Of a stretch of DNA of 23,489 nt, positions 7,383-14,836 are shown one piece after another. Origin of the DNA: an uncultured Clostridium sp. (GTDB taxonomy: Bacteria; Bacillota; Clostridia; TANB77; CAG-508). The notes beneath the pieces were generated by a model. It ran no database searches, was not told the DNA's origin, and saw nothing but the letters and a program-made list of their open reading frames with translations. A program made the position numbers and the translations under genes. The stretch spans positions 1-23,489 of the forward strand of contig USQA01000004.1 of the NCBI GenBank assembly GCA_900556695.1, written 5' to 3'. Position 1 is the first letter of the stretch. Each line of letters starts with the position of its first letter.

Positions 7383-9185
7383 ATGAGCCAAAATAAAAAA
7401 GACAAAAATGAAAGTAAACAAGATAATAAATTAATTATGCTTATAATTGGTTTAGCAATATTAATAATTGCATTAGCAGGGGTAGCAATTTTTTATGTAA
7501 AAAATCAAGATAAAAAAGATGAAAAAACTTTAGCATATACAAATTTAATAAAAGAAATTTCTTATGGTAATATTGAAAAAGTAGAAATGACAACAGGAAG
7601 TACAACAGTAAAAGTAAAATTAAAAAATGAAGAAAAAGAAAAGACAACAATAGTACCTGAAACAGAAAGTTTTATGAATTTAATACAAAGCAAAGTAGCA
7701 GAAGGAAATGAAATAGAATTAATTCAAAAACCTAAAAGTGTATTTGCACAAATGGCAAGTGTAATTATTACATTTTTACCAACAGCTTTAATGGTAATAT
7801 TAATTATTATGATTATAAAAATGCAAGGACTTGGTGAAAAAGGTAAAGTTTATGATGACACAGAAAGAAAAACAAAAATAAAATTTGATGATGTAGCAGG
7901 ATTAGATGAAGAAAAAGAAGAATTAATTGAGATTGTTGAATTTTTAAAGAAACCAGAAAAATTTGCAAAAATGGGAGCAAAAATTCCAAAAGGTGTTTTA
8001 TTATATGGAAAACCTGGAACAGGAAAAACTTTAATAGCTAAAGCTATTGCAGGAGAAGCAAATGTTCCATTTATATCAATGAGTGGATCAGAGTTTATAG
8101 AAATGTTTGCAGGTCTTGGAGCATCTAGAGTTAGAAAATTATTTGAAAAAGCAAGAAAAATATCACCATGTATAGTTTTTATTGATGAAATAGATGCTAT
8201 AGGCTCTAGGAGAACATCAAATAGCGGATCAGAAACAGAAAACAATCAAACATTAAACCAATTACTAATAGAAATGGATGGATTTAGTTCTGAAGAAACA
8301 GTAATTGTATTAGCTGCAACAAATAGACCAGAAATGTTAGATAAAGCTTTGCTTAGACCAGGAAGATTTGACAGACAAATAACAATACCAACACCAGACT
8401 TAAAAGGAAGATTAGAAATTTTAAAAATTCATAGTAAAGATAAAAGAATATCAGATGATGTTAATTTAGAAAGCATTGCAGAAGATACTGCAGGATTTAC
8501 AGGAGCAGAACTTGCAAATATTTTAAATGAAGCGGCAATTATAGCTACTAAAAATAAACATGAAGACATTGAAAATCCAGATATAGAAGAAGCGGTAAAA
8601 AAGGTAACAGTTGGACTAGAAAAAAGAACTAGAAAATACTCAGAAAAAGATAAAAAATTAACAGCATATCATGAAGCAGGACATGCTGTTGTGAGTAGAT
8701 ATTTACCAACACAAACAGATGTAAAAGAAATATCAATTATACCAAGAGGTGTAGCTGGTGGATATACAATGTACAAATCTGATGAAGATAAATATTATAT
8801 ATCAAAAACAGAAATGGAAGAAAAATTAATTGCATTACTAGGAGGAAGAGCTGCAGAACAATTAGTTTTAGATGATATTTCAACAGGTGCAAGCAATGAT
8901 ATAGAAGTAGCAACAAAAATTGCAAGAGACATGGTAACAAAATATGGAATGAGTAAGACTCTTGGACCAATAGATTTCCAAGGAAAAGAACCATATGAAA
9001 TGCAAATATTTGGAGAAGATATTGGTGATAAAATAGGACAAGAAGTTAAAAAATTAATCGATACAGCGTATAATGATGCACAAGAATTGTTAAAACAACA
9101 TAGAGATAAATTGGATTTAATAGCACAAGCATTGTTAGAAAAAGAAAAAATAAATGAAGAAGATTTTAAAAGATTTTTTAGCTAA
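7383..9185 (+). CDS. ftsH: ATP-dependent zinc metalloprotease FtsH
   Basis: A membrane-anchored AAA+ protease that degrades misfolded and regulatory membrane proteins. The 600 residues show, in order: a membrane segment at 17-39, an extracytoplasmic region with AYTNLIKEISYGNIEKVEM, a second membrane segment at about 122-146, Walker A GKPGTGKT (209-216), pore loop MFAGLGASRVRKLF, Walker B IVFIDEIDAIG (264-274), the second region of homology ATNRPEMLDKALLRPGRFDR, and the zinc site HEAGH (430-434). STGASNDI follows, with the third ligand. Walker A has Lys where most have Pro, and the pore loop reads FAG rather than FVG; both are mild variants. The C-terminal tail is short. AAAGGAG (7371-7377) precedes the start. 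It is last in the envelope block, before the terminator at 9204. Confidence 0.96.
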   Translation: MSQNKKDKNESKQDNKLIMLIIGLAILIIALAGVAIFYVKNQDKKDEKTLAYTNLIKEISYGNIEKVEMTTGSTTVKVKLKNEEKEKTTIVPETESFMNLIQSKVAEGNEIELIQKPKSVFAQMASVIITFLPTALMVILIIMIIKMQGLGEKGKVYDDTERKTKIKFDDVAGLDEEKEELIEIVEFLKKPEKFAKMGAKIPKGVLLYGKPGTGKTLIAKAIAGEANVPFISMSGSEFIEMFAGLGASRVRKLFEKARKISPCIVFIDEIDAIGSRRTSNSGSETENNQTLNQLLIEMDGFSSEETVIVLAATNRPEMLDKALLRPGRFDRQITIPTPDLKGRLEILKIHSKDKRISDDVNLESIAEDTAGFTGAELANILNEAAIIATKNKHEDIENPDIEEAVKKVTVGLEKRTRKYSEKDKKLTAYHEAGHAVVSRYLPTQTDVKEISIIPRGVAGGYTMYKSDEDKYYISKTEMEEKLIALLGGRAAEQLVLDDISTGASNDIEVATKIARDMVTKYGMSKTLGPIDFQGKEPYEMQIFGEDIGDKIGQEVKKLIDTAYNDAQELLKQHRDKLDLIAQALLEKEKINEEDFKRFFS

Positions 9186-9203
9186 AATTAAATTTAGGAA
9201 AAG

Positions 9204-9236
9204 CAGTTAGATAATAAAAATAGTCTAGCTGTTTTT
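9204..9236 (+). terminator. Intrinsic terminator after ftsH
   Basis: CAGTTAGA (9204-9211) pairs with TCTAGCTG (9224-9231), with one T-G pair, and TTTTT follows. A run of A upstream extends the stem. Confidence 0.75.
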
Positions 9237-9319
9237 ATGTATAAAATTCATATAAATATCTCCTTACTATATTAGTAATATAAATGTAAAATGAATGTAA
9301 TCAAAATGAAAAAATAGTA

Positions 9320-9328
9320 TGCTAAAAT
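9320..9328 (+). promoter_or_regulatory. Extended -10 promoter candidate for the surface protein gene
   Basis: TGC-TAAAAT (TG at 9320-9321, TAAAAT 9323-9328) is an extended -10 element. No good -35 is seen 17 bases upstream. A short inverted repeat TTACT-ATATT-AGTAA (9264-9278) lies further up and might be a regulatory site. Confidence 0.35.
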
Positions 9329-9348
9329 AAAGAAAAGGAGAATGTATT

Positions 9349-11607
9349 ATGAAAAAACAATTAATAAGAAAATTAACAATATCATTTATAATGTTATTAA
9401 TATCAATAGTATTAATAACAACATCGAATGCTGCATTTGAGCTAACAATAGGGCTAACAGGAGGAAAGACAGATATAAAAGTAGGAGACGAAGTAGAAGT
9501 AACAATAAGCCTAAATGAAGAAATAGTAGCATGTGATTTTGAAGTTAAATATAATCAAGAAATTTATCAATTTGAAGAAAGCTCAACAACAGGAATGTAT
9601 GCAGCGGTAAATGGAGATAAATTATCATGTATATATTATGATTTGGCAGAAAAAGGGACAAGTACGCTTAAATTAAAATTTAAAGCAATAAAGGAAACAA
9701 GTACTAAAACAACTTTTGGACTAAAAAATGTAAAATTTAGAACAAAAGGACAGGAGCAATCATATACGGAAAATGACATACAAGGATTAAATAATGTATT
9801 AACAATAGATTCTGTTAAAAAAGGCACAACAGGAAATGCAACAGAAAATACAACAGGAAATACAACAGGAAATACAACAGGGAATGAAACAGGAAATACA
9901 ACAGGGAATGAAACAGGAAATACAACAGGAAATACAACAGGGAATGAAACAGGAAATACAACAGGAAATACAACAGGGAATGCAACAGGAAATATAACAG
10001 GGAAAACTACAGAAAATATGACTGGAAAAACAGACTATAATACTACAGAGACAACAAAAAGTTTACCAAAAGCAGGAGCAAGAGAAAATTGTGGATATGT
10101 ACTATTAATATGTTCAATACTTTTAATGATATCAGCAATATTTAAATATAAAGAAAATGAACTAAATAGAATATTCAAAGCTGGTGGATTAATGCTAGTA
10201 ATAACAGTAGTAACATTAACAACTTTAGGAAATACAAAAATATATGCAACAGATACAACAGGAATAGAAATAAAATTTTATGAAAGTTTAATAGGAACTA
10301 ATAAAAATGTAACTATAGCATTAAATAATAATATGAAGAGTATAAATAAACAAACGGCAAAGAGTAACAATGATAATATAATAGAAATAAAAAACAGTAA
10401 TGGAGAAGCAATAGAGGATAAAGCTAACATAAAAACAGGAGACAAAATACAAACAGGAACTGAGGAGTATGAAACTATAATATATGGGGATTCAAATAAA
10501 GATGGAACAATATGTGGAGAAGAAGATATAAAAACAATAGTAAATGACTATTTAGGAAAAAATAAATTACAAGGAATAGAAAAAATAGCAGCAAACTTAG
10601 CAAATGAAGATGAAAAATTAGACACAGATGACATAATGAAAATGATAAAAGTATACAATGGAAAATCAACAAATATAATAGACAAAGAACCAGAAGGAAA
10701 TATAGAACCTAAAAAAATATCAGATTATGTAAAAATAGGAGATTATGTAGAATATACACCACAAAGTGAAATAACAGCATATACAGTAGAATCAAAATAT
10801 TCTGGATATGGTAATGATGTAGAAGTTACACAAGATAATTTAAAATGGAGAGTATTAAATATAAATGAAGATGGAACAATAGATGTAATAAGTGATGAAC
10901 CAACAAGTGAAGATGTTTATTTTAAAGGCGCATTAGGATATAATAATGGAGTGTATTTATTAAATGATTATTGCAAAACTTTATATAGTAATTCAAGTAT
11001 AGGAGCAACAGCAAGAAGTTTAAATATAGAAGATATACAAAATAAAATGGATTTAAGTGTATGGGATTATCATAATTATAGTGAATATGGTAATACCAGA
11101 ACATATGAAACAAATAAAAATTATCCATATCAATGGACACAAGAAAAAACAGAGAAAAGTAAAATAGATGGAAATTTAATAAATGGAACAATAGGACAAA
11201 GTGAACAAAAAGAGTTAACAGAAAAAACATATAGTGAAGCAACAACATCAATTGAAGTACAAAAAACATATTGGAATAGAAATAATTCAGATATGCAAAG
11301 TAATTTCCAAAAAGCAGATACAAGAGATAATACAAAAGCAAATAGTATGTATTACGAGTTACTATGTAATAATGGAACATCACATTATTGGTTGGCGTCT
11401 CGCTATGCTGATACTTACTTCTCACCTAATGCTCTCTTTGGCTTGCGCGATGTGCACAGCGGTGACGTGAGCGGTGCTAGCATGTTCGGCTCAGGTGCTG
11501 ATGTGTACAACTACAGCAATCGTGTTCGCCCGGTAGTTTCTCTACCATCTAATATCATAAATATAGATACAGACTACAATACAGCAAAAACATGGAAACT
11601 AAAATAG
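9349..11607 (+). CDS. Surface protein: cohesin-like domain, Thr/Gly/Asn repeat, LPKAG, membrane hairpin, dockerin-like domain, C-terminal variable lectin-like domain
   Basis: The 752-residue protein is not a recognised named gene. Order of parts: a signal peptide (1-28, ending SNA); a cohesin-like domain (about 30-153: DIKVGDEVEVTISL, FEVKYNQEIYQFE, STLKLKFKAI); four-residue TTGN/ETGN repeats (160-227); SLPKAG (238-243), a sortase-like motif followed by a hydrophobic segment (248-265) and KYK; a second hydrophobic segment (278-297) ending KIYA. A dockerin-like pair of calcium loops follows (GDSNKDGTICGEEDIKTIV, about 380-437), with the second loop degenerate. The C-terminal domain (about 495-735) starts LKWRVLNINEDG and ends in WLASRY...RVRPVVSL. 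The sortase motif lies inside the protein, so this looks like a fusion of a wall-anchored cohesin protein and a secreted dockerin/target protein. The last 55 codons have quite different composition (see 11392-11548). Confidence 0.8.
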   Translation: MKKQLIRKLTISFIMLLISIVLITTSNAAFELTIGLTGGKTDIKVGDEVEVTISLNEEIVACDFEVKYNQEIYQFEESSTTGMYAAVNGDKLSCIYYDLAEKGTSTLKLKFKAIKETSTKTTFGLKNVKFRTKGQEQSYTENDIQGLNNVLTIDSVKKGTTGNATENTTGNTTGNTTGNETGNTTGNETGNTTGNTTGNETGNTTGNTTGNATGNITGKTTENMTGKTDYNTTETTKSLPKAGARENCGYVLLICSILLMISAIFKYKENELNRIFKAGGLMLVITVVTLTTLGNTKIYATDTTGIEIKFYESLIGTNKNVTIALNNNMKSINKQTAKSNNDNIIEIKNSNGEAIEDKANIKTGDKIQTGTEEYETIIYGDSNKDGTICGEEDIKTIVNDYLGKNKLQGIEKIAANLANEDEKLDTDDIMKMIKVYNGKSTNIIDKEPEGNIEPKKISDYVKIGDYVEYTPQSEITAYTVESKYSGYGNDVEVTQDNLKWRVLNINEDGTIDVISDEPTSEDVYFKGALGYNNGVYLLNDYCKTLYSNSSIGATARSLNIEDIQNKMDLSVWDYHNYSEYGNTRTYETNKNYPYQWTQEKTEKSKIDGNLINGTIGQSEQKELTEKTYSEATTSIEVQKTYWNRNNSDMQSNFQKADTRDNTKANSMYYELLCNNGTSHYWLASRYADTYFSPNALFGLRDVHSGDVSGASMFGSGADVYNYSNRVRPVVSLPSNIINIDTDYNTAKTWKLK
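9826..10029 (+). repeat. In-frame 12-bp tandem repeat encoding TTGN/ETGN
   Basis: About 14 clear units of ACA-ACA-GGA-AAT or GAA-ACA-GGA-AAT run through residues 160-218, then decay into TGK and TEN variants. Units are near identical at the DNA level, so copy number should vary between strains. The product is a flexible hydrophilic linker between the cohesin-like domain and the LPKAG motif, with an Asn-x-Thr in almost every unit. Confidence 0.9.
11392..11548 (+). other. Putative variable repeat (VR) of a diversity-generating retroelement
   Basis: The stretch right after the Trp codon at 11389-11391 changes abruptly. By hand count 11391-11550 is about 52% G+C and only about 16% A, in a gene that is otherwise mostly A and T. 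Of the 43 codons from Arg685 to Arg727, 36 end in C or T, whereas the rest of the gene prefers A. These are the marks left when AAC/AAT codons of a template repeat are rewritten at their adenines. The encoded block, WLASRY...FGLR.V.SG.V...MFGS...V...S..VRPVVSL, ends a lectin-like domain, the usual host of such repeats. The adenine-free run CGTGTTCGCCCGG near 11521 would suit the fixed 3' end. No reverse transcriptase, Avd or template repeat is in the window. Confidence 0.65.
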
Positions 11608-11640
11608 ATTTTAATAAAATGAGTAAGAAAAAATAAAAAT

Positions 11641-11685
11641 AAAGAATAGTAGTGCAAAAAATTACTGCTATTCTTTATTTCATTT
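11641..11685 (+). terminator. Intrinsic terminator after the surface protein gene
   Basis: AAAGAATAGTAGT (11641-11653) pairs with ACTGCTATTCTTT (11664-11676), 13 pairs with one wobble and a 10-base loop, followed by a T-rich run. The rest of the 11608-11823 gap is plain AT-rich sequence apart from a -10 near 11776. Confidence 0.8.
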
Positions 11686-11775
11686 CTTATAAAAATCATA
11701 CTGGATTTCTAAGAAATAAAAAATACATTACACAGAAAGTTTATCTTATAAATTAGCTTATTATTAGTTATCTTG

Positions 11776-11781
11776 TATAAT
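11776..11781 (+). promoter_or_regulatory. Candidate -10 element for prmC-whiA-hemW
   Basis: A perfect TATAAT lies 43 bases before the prmC start. No convincing -35 is found at the usual distance, so this is only suggestive. Confidence 0.35.
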
Positions 11782-11823
11782 ATTATAAAAAATGATAGAA
11801 TGTATTAGGAAGAAGGTGTTAAT

Positions 11824-12669
11824 ATGTTAATAAAAGAAGCTATGAGAAAAGGAATGATATCACTAAAAACAAATAATATACAAGAACCAAATTTAAAATC
11901 AAGGTTATTAATGCAATACATTTTAAATAAACCAAGACAATATATGTTAATTCATGATAATGAAGAACTAACAAATAAACAAGAAAAAGCATACTTAGAA
12001 AATATAGAAAAAATGATAAAAGGCGTTCCTTTGCAACATATTACACATAGTCAAGAATTTATGAAAATGAATTTCTATGTAAATGAAAATGTATTAATAC
12101 CAAGGCCAGACACTGAAATTTTAGTTGAAGAAGTAATTAATATTGATAAAAAAACAAATGCAAAAAAAATATTAGATTTATGTACAGGAAGTGGAGCAAT
12201 AGCTATCTCTTTAGCAAAATATATTGAAAATAGCCAAATTACTGCTGTTGATATCAGCGAAGAAGCACTAAGAATTGCAAAACTAAATGCTGTAAATAAT
12301 AATGTAGAAGATAAAATAACATTTGTAAAATCAGATTTATTTGAAAACATTGTTAAAGAAAAATATGATATTATTGTATCAAATCCACCATATATAAAGA
12401 AAGATTTTATGAAAAAACTAGATAAAGAAGTACAACAAGAGCCTTATATAGCATTAGATGGAGGATATGATGGATTAGACTTTTACAGAAAAATAATATC
12501 AGAAGGATATCAATACTTAAAATTTAAAGGATATTTATGTATGGAAATAGGATATGATCAAAAACAAGAAGTTTTTGATATAATAAAAAGCCAAGAAAAA
12601 TATTCAAACACATATTCAAAAATAGATTTAGGCGGAAATGACAGAATTGTTGTTACAACTGTACAATAG
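11824..12669 (+). CDS. prmC: Peptide chain release factor N5-glutamine methyltransferase
   Basis: Methylates the glutamine of the GGQ motif in release factors RF1 and RF2, using S-adenosylmethionine. The 281-residue protein has the N-terminal helical domain (about 1-75, with GVPLQHITHSQEFM), then LIPRPDTE (91-98), the SAM-binding loop ILDLCTGSGAIAI (about 106-118), AVDIS, and the catalytic NPPY (187-190) that contacts the target glutamine. AAGGTG lies five bases before the ATG. In many Firmicutes prmC follows prfA; here it instead starts a run with whiA (22 bases on) and hemW. Confidence 0.95.
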   Translation: MLIKEAMRKGMISLKTNNIQEPNLKSRLLMQYILNKPRQYMLIHDNEELTNKQEKAYLENIEKMIKGVPLQHITHSQEFMKMNFYVNENVLIPRPDTEILVEEVINIDKKTNAKKILDLCTGSGAIAISLAKYIENSQITAVDISEEALRIAKLNAVNNNVEDKITFVKSDLFENIVKEKYDIIVSNPPYIKKDFMKKLDKEVQQEPYIALDGGYDGLDFYRKIISEGYQYLKFKGYLCMEIGYDQKQEVFDIIKSQEKYSNTYSKIDLGGNDRIVVTTVQ

Positions 12670-12691
12670 TTATTAAAAAGGAGTAAAAAAC

Positions 12692-13567
12692 ATGTCTTTT
12701 TCATCAGATATAAAACAAGAATTAAATAATTTGAAAAATTTATCAAACAAAGAATTAGTAAAATACGAATTAATAGGATATTTATTATCTGGAAATATAG
12801 ATATAGATAAAAATAATTTAGAATTCACAACAGAAAATGATTACAATATAAATAGATTTTCAAAATTATTATCTAATTTAAACATAAACCACAATATAGA
12901 TGTTAGTGGGAAAATATTTATAATAATAGTAAAAAAGAAAGAAATAAGTGAAATCGTAAAAATAGAAAATAATAAGATATATTTTCAAGAAGAAATTGCA
13001 AATATAAAAAATCAAGAGTTATTAAAAGCAATAGTAAGAGGAATGTATTTAGGATCAGGCTCTGTAAACAATCCAGAAAACAAATATCATTTAGAAGTCA
13101 CATTCTCAAATGAATCTAATATGGAACTAGCAATAAGTATTTTAGAAAAATTAGGGATAAAAACTAAGAAAATGATAATGAAAAATAAATATTATTTGTA
13201 TATAAAAGAAGGCGAAGAAATTTCAAAAATATTAGCGCTTATAGGAGCAAATAAAGCGGTAATGAAGTTTGAAGAAATAAGAATTCAAAGAGAAATGCGA
13301 GGAAAAGTAAATAGATTAGTAAATTGCAAAACAGCTAATTTAAACAAAACAATTAATGCATCAGTAGAACAAATAGCAGCAATAAACAAATTAAAAGAAA
13401 ACGGAAAATTTAATAAATTAAATGAAAACTTAAAAGAAATTGCTGAGCTAAGAATAGAAAATCCAGACATGTCTTTAATTGATTTAGGAAAACTACTAAA
13501 AGAGCCAGTAGGAAAGTCAGGAGTGAATTATAGATTAAAGAAAATAATAGAATTAGCAAATGACTAA
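12692..13567 (+). CDS. whiA: WhiA-type DNA-binding protein
   Basis: WhiA is a nucleoid-associated protein that in Gram-positive bacteria affects cell division and, in actinomycetes, sporulation. The 291 residues show the family layout: an N-terminal region starting MSFSSDIKQEL, a homing-endonuclease-like LAGLIDADG core (AIVRGMYLGSGSVNNPENKYHLEV, then SNMELAISILEKLGI) without endonuclease function in this family, and a C-terminal helix-turn-helix (ELRIENPDMSLIDLGKLL, GVNYRLKKI). It is slightly shorter than the usual 310-320. AAAAGGAG sits eight bases before ATG. The usual partners rapZ and yvcK are not adjacent here; it lies between prmC and hemW. Confidence 0.94.
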   Translation: MSFSSDIKQELNNLKNLSNKELVKYELIGYLLSGNIDIDKNNLEFTTENDYNINRFSKLLSNLNINHNIDVSGKIFIIIVKKKEISEIVKIENNKIYFQEEIANIKNQELLKAIVRGMYLGSGSVNNPENKYHLEVTFSNESNMELAISILEKLGIKTKKMIMKNKYYLYIKEGEEISKILALIGANKAVMKFEEIRIQREMRGKVNRLVNCKTANLNKTINASVEQIAAINKLKENGKFNKLNENLKEIAELRIENPDMSLIDLGKLLKEPVGKSGVNYRLKKIIELAND

Positions 13568-13582
13568 GAAGGAGAAAAATTA

Positions 13583-14734
13583 TTGAAAAAGGAAGAATTA
13601 GGAATATATATACATATACCATTTTGCATGCAAAAATGCTTATACTGTGATTTTGTATCATATATAAACAAAAGTGAATGTGTAAAAGAATATATAAATT
13701 GTATGATAAAAGAAATACAATTATATGATTTAAAAAAATATAATATTACCACAATTTATATAGGAGGAGGGACTCCTTCTTTTATTGAGAGCGATTATAT
13801 AAAAGAAATTATAAATGTTATACAAAACAAATTAGAAAAAAATGATACTAGATGGGAAGATATAGAAATAACAATAGAAGCAAATCCTGGAACAATAACT
13901 TTAGAAAAATTAAATGATTATAAAACTGCAGGAATTAATAGGATTAGTCTTGGATTACAAGCAACTCAAGATAGACTGTTGAAACAAATAGGAAGAATCC
14001 ATAATTATAAAGATTTTTTAGAAGCTTATGAGCTATTAAAAAGAGTTGGATTTAATAATATTAATGTTGATTTGATGATTGGATTACCAAACCAGAGTAT
14101 AAAAGATTTAAAAGAAAGTTTAGAGAAAATAATAAAGTTAGATCCAAATCATATTAGTGTATATTCACTAATAATAGAAGATGGAACACCTATTAGCAAA
14201 TTATTAGATGAAGAAAAAATTAAATTGCCAGATGAAGAAATTGAAAGACAAATGTATTGGTATGTAAAAAATAAATTAGAATTAAATGGATATAACCATT
14301 ATGAAATTTCTAATTTTTCTAAAAAAGGAAAAGAATCAAAACATAATTTGAATTGTTGGAAACAAAAACAATATATAGGAGTTGGAGCAGCAGCTCATTC
14401 ATATTTTAAAGATATTAGATATTCTAATACAAATAATATAGAAGAATATATAAAAAATATCAAAGAAAATAATATAGAAAAAAATAGAAAAATTGAAGAA
14501 AAACAAACAATAGAAGATAAGAAAAATGAATTTATGATGCTTGGCTTTAGAATGATTGAAGGTGTAAATATAGCTGATTTTAAAGCAAAATTTGTTGATA
14601 ATCCTTTATATTTATATAGAGAAAAAATCAAGAAGCTTACAGATGAAGGTCTTATAGAAGTTGATTTAAATAATATCAAGCTTACAAATAAAGGATTAGA
14701 TTTAGCTAATGTGGTTTTTGAAGAATTCATATAA
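13583..14734 (+). CDS. hemW: Radical SAM heme chaperone HemW-like protein
   Basis: A radical-SAM protein related to oxygen-independent coproporphyrinogen oxidase, thought to insert heme into respiratory enzymes. The 383 residues start at TTG 13583 with AAGGAG eight bases upstream. The 4Fe-4S motif is HIPFCMQKCLYCDF (Cys15, Cys19, Cys22). Next are IYIGGGTPSFIE (59-70), the SAM-binding EANPGT, RISLGLQATQDRLL, VDLMIGLPNQ and the HemW-type HNLNCW...YIGVGAAAHSY. A winged-helix-like C-terminal end follows (LTDEGLIEVD). The family is often misnamed HemN. It is the last gene before the recN promoter; the more usual neighbours lepA, hrcA and dnaK are absent. Confidence 0.9.
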   Translation: MKKEELGIYIHIPFCMQKCLYCDFVSYINKSECVKEYINCMIKEIQLYDLKKYNITTIYIGGGTPSFIESDYIKEIINVIQNKLEKNDTRWEDIEITIEANPGTITLEKLNDYKTAGINRISLGLQATQDRLLKQIGRIHNYKDFLEAYELLKRVGFNNINVDLMIGLPNQSIKDLKESLEKIIKLDPNHISVYSLIIEDGTPISKLLDEEKIKLPDEEIERQMYWYVKNKLELNGYNHYEISNFSKKGKESKHNLNCWKQKQYIGVGAAAHSYFKDIRYSNTNNIEEYIKNIKENNIEKNRKIEEKQTIEDKKNEFMMLGFRMIEGVNIADFKAKFVDNPLYLYREKIKKLTDEGLIEVDLNNIKLTNKGLDLANVVFEEFI

Positions 14735-14737
14735 AAG

Positions 14738-14804
14738 AAAAAATGTTCGTAAGAAGTATTGACAATTTTTAAAATTAGAAATACAATAAAGGCGAACATT
14801 TTTT
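14738..14804 (+). terminator. Long inverted repeat enclosing the recN promoter
   Basis: AAAAAATGTTCG (14738-14749) and CGAACATTTTTT (14793-14804) are perfect 12-base inverted copies 43 bases apart, and the right arm runs into more T. In a transcript reading through from hemW they would form a long-looped hairpin with a U-rich end. The recN promoter lies wholly inside the loop and its start falls on the right arm. The arms contain CGAAC, the LexA half-site of Firmicutes, but no full CGAAC-N4-GTTCG box. Confidence 0.5.
14759..14787 (+). promoter_or_regulatory. Predicted sigma-A promoter of recN
   Basis: TTGACA (14759-14764), 17 bases, TACAAT (14782-14787): only one mismatch overall. The start would be near 14794. 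Confidence 0.75.
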
Positions 14805-14836
14805 TAGTATAAAATAATAAAAATCGGAGGTAAAAA

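Noticed and set aside
9826..10029. Direct repeats considered as a CRISPR array
   Set aside because: The units are 12 bp, contiguous, without spacers, and in frame inside a coding gene.
11234..11470. A 78-codon plus-strand frame overlapping the end of the surface protein gene
   Set aside because: It is an out-of-frame shadow without RBS or recognisable domain.
11392..11548. GC-rich segment considered as a horizontally acquired piece or assembly chimera
   Set aside because: It is in frame, joins smoothly to the conserved domain on both sides, and its C/T-ending codon pattern and low adenine fit retroelement-driven variation better. A chimera is not fully excluded.
14793..14806. A full LexA box before recN
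   Set aside because: CGAAC is present, but the second half-site at the right spacing reads T-rich sequence instead of GTTCG.
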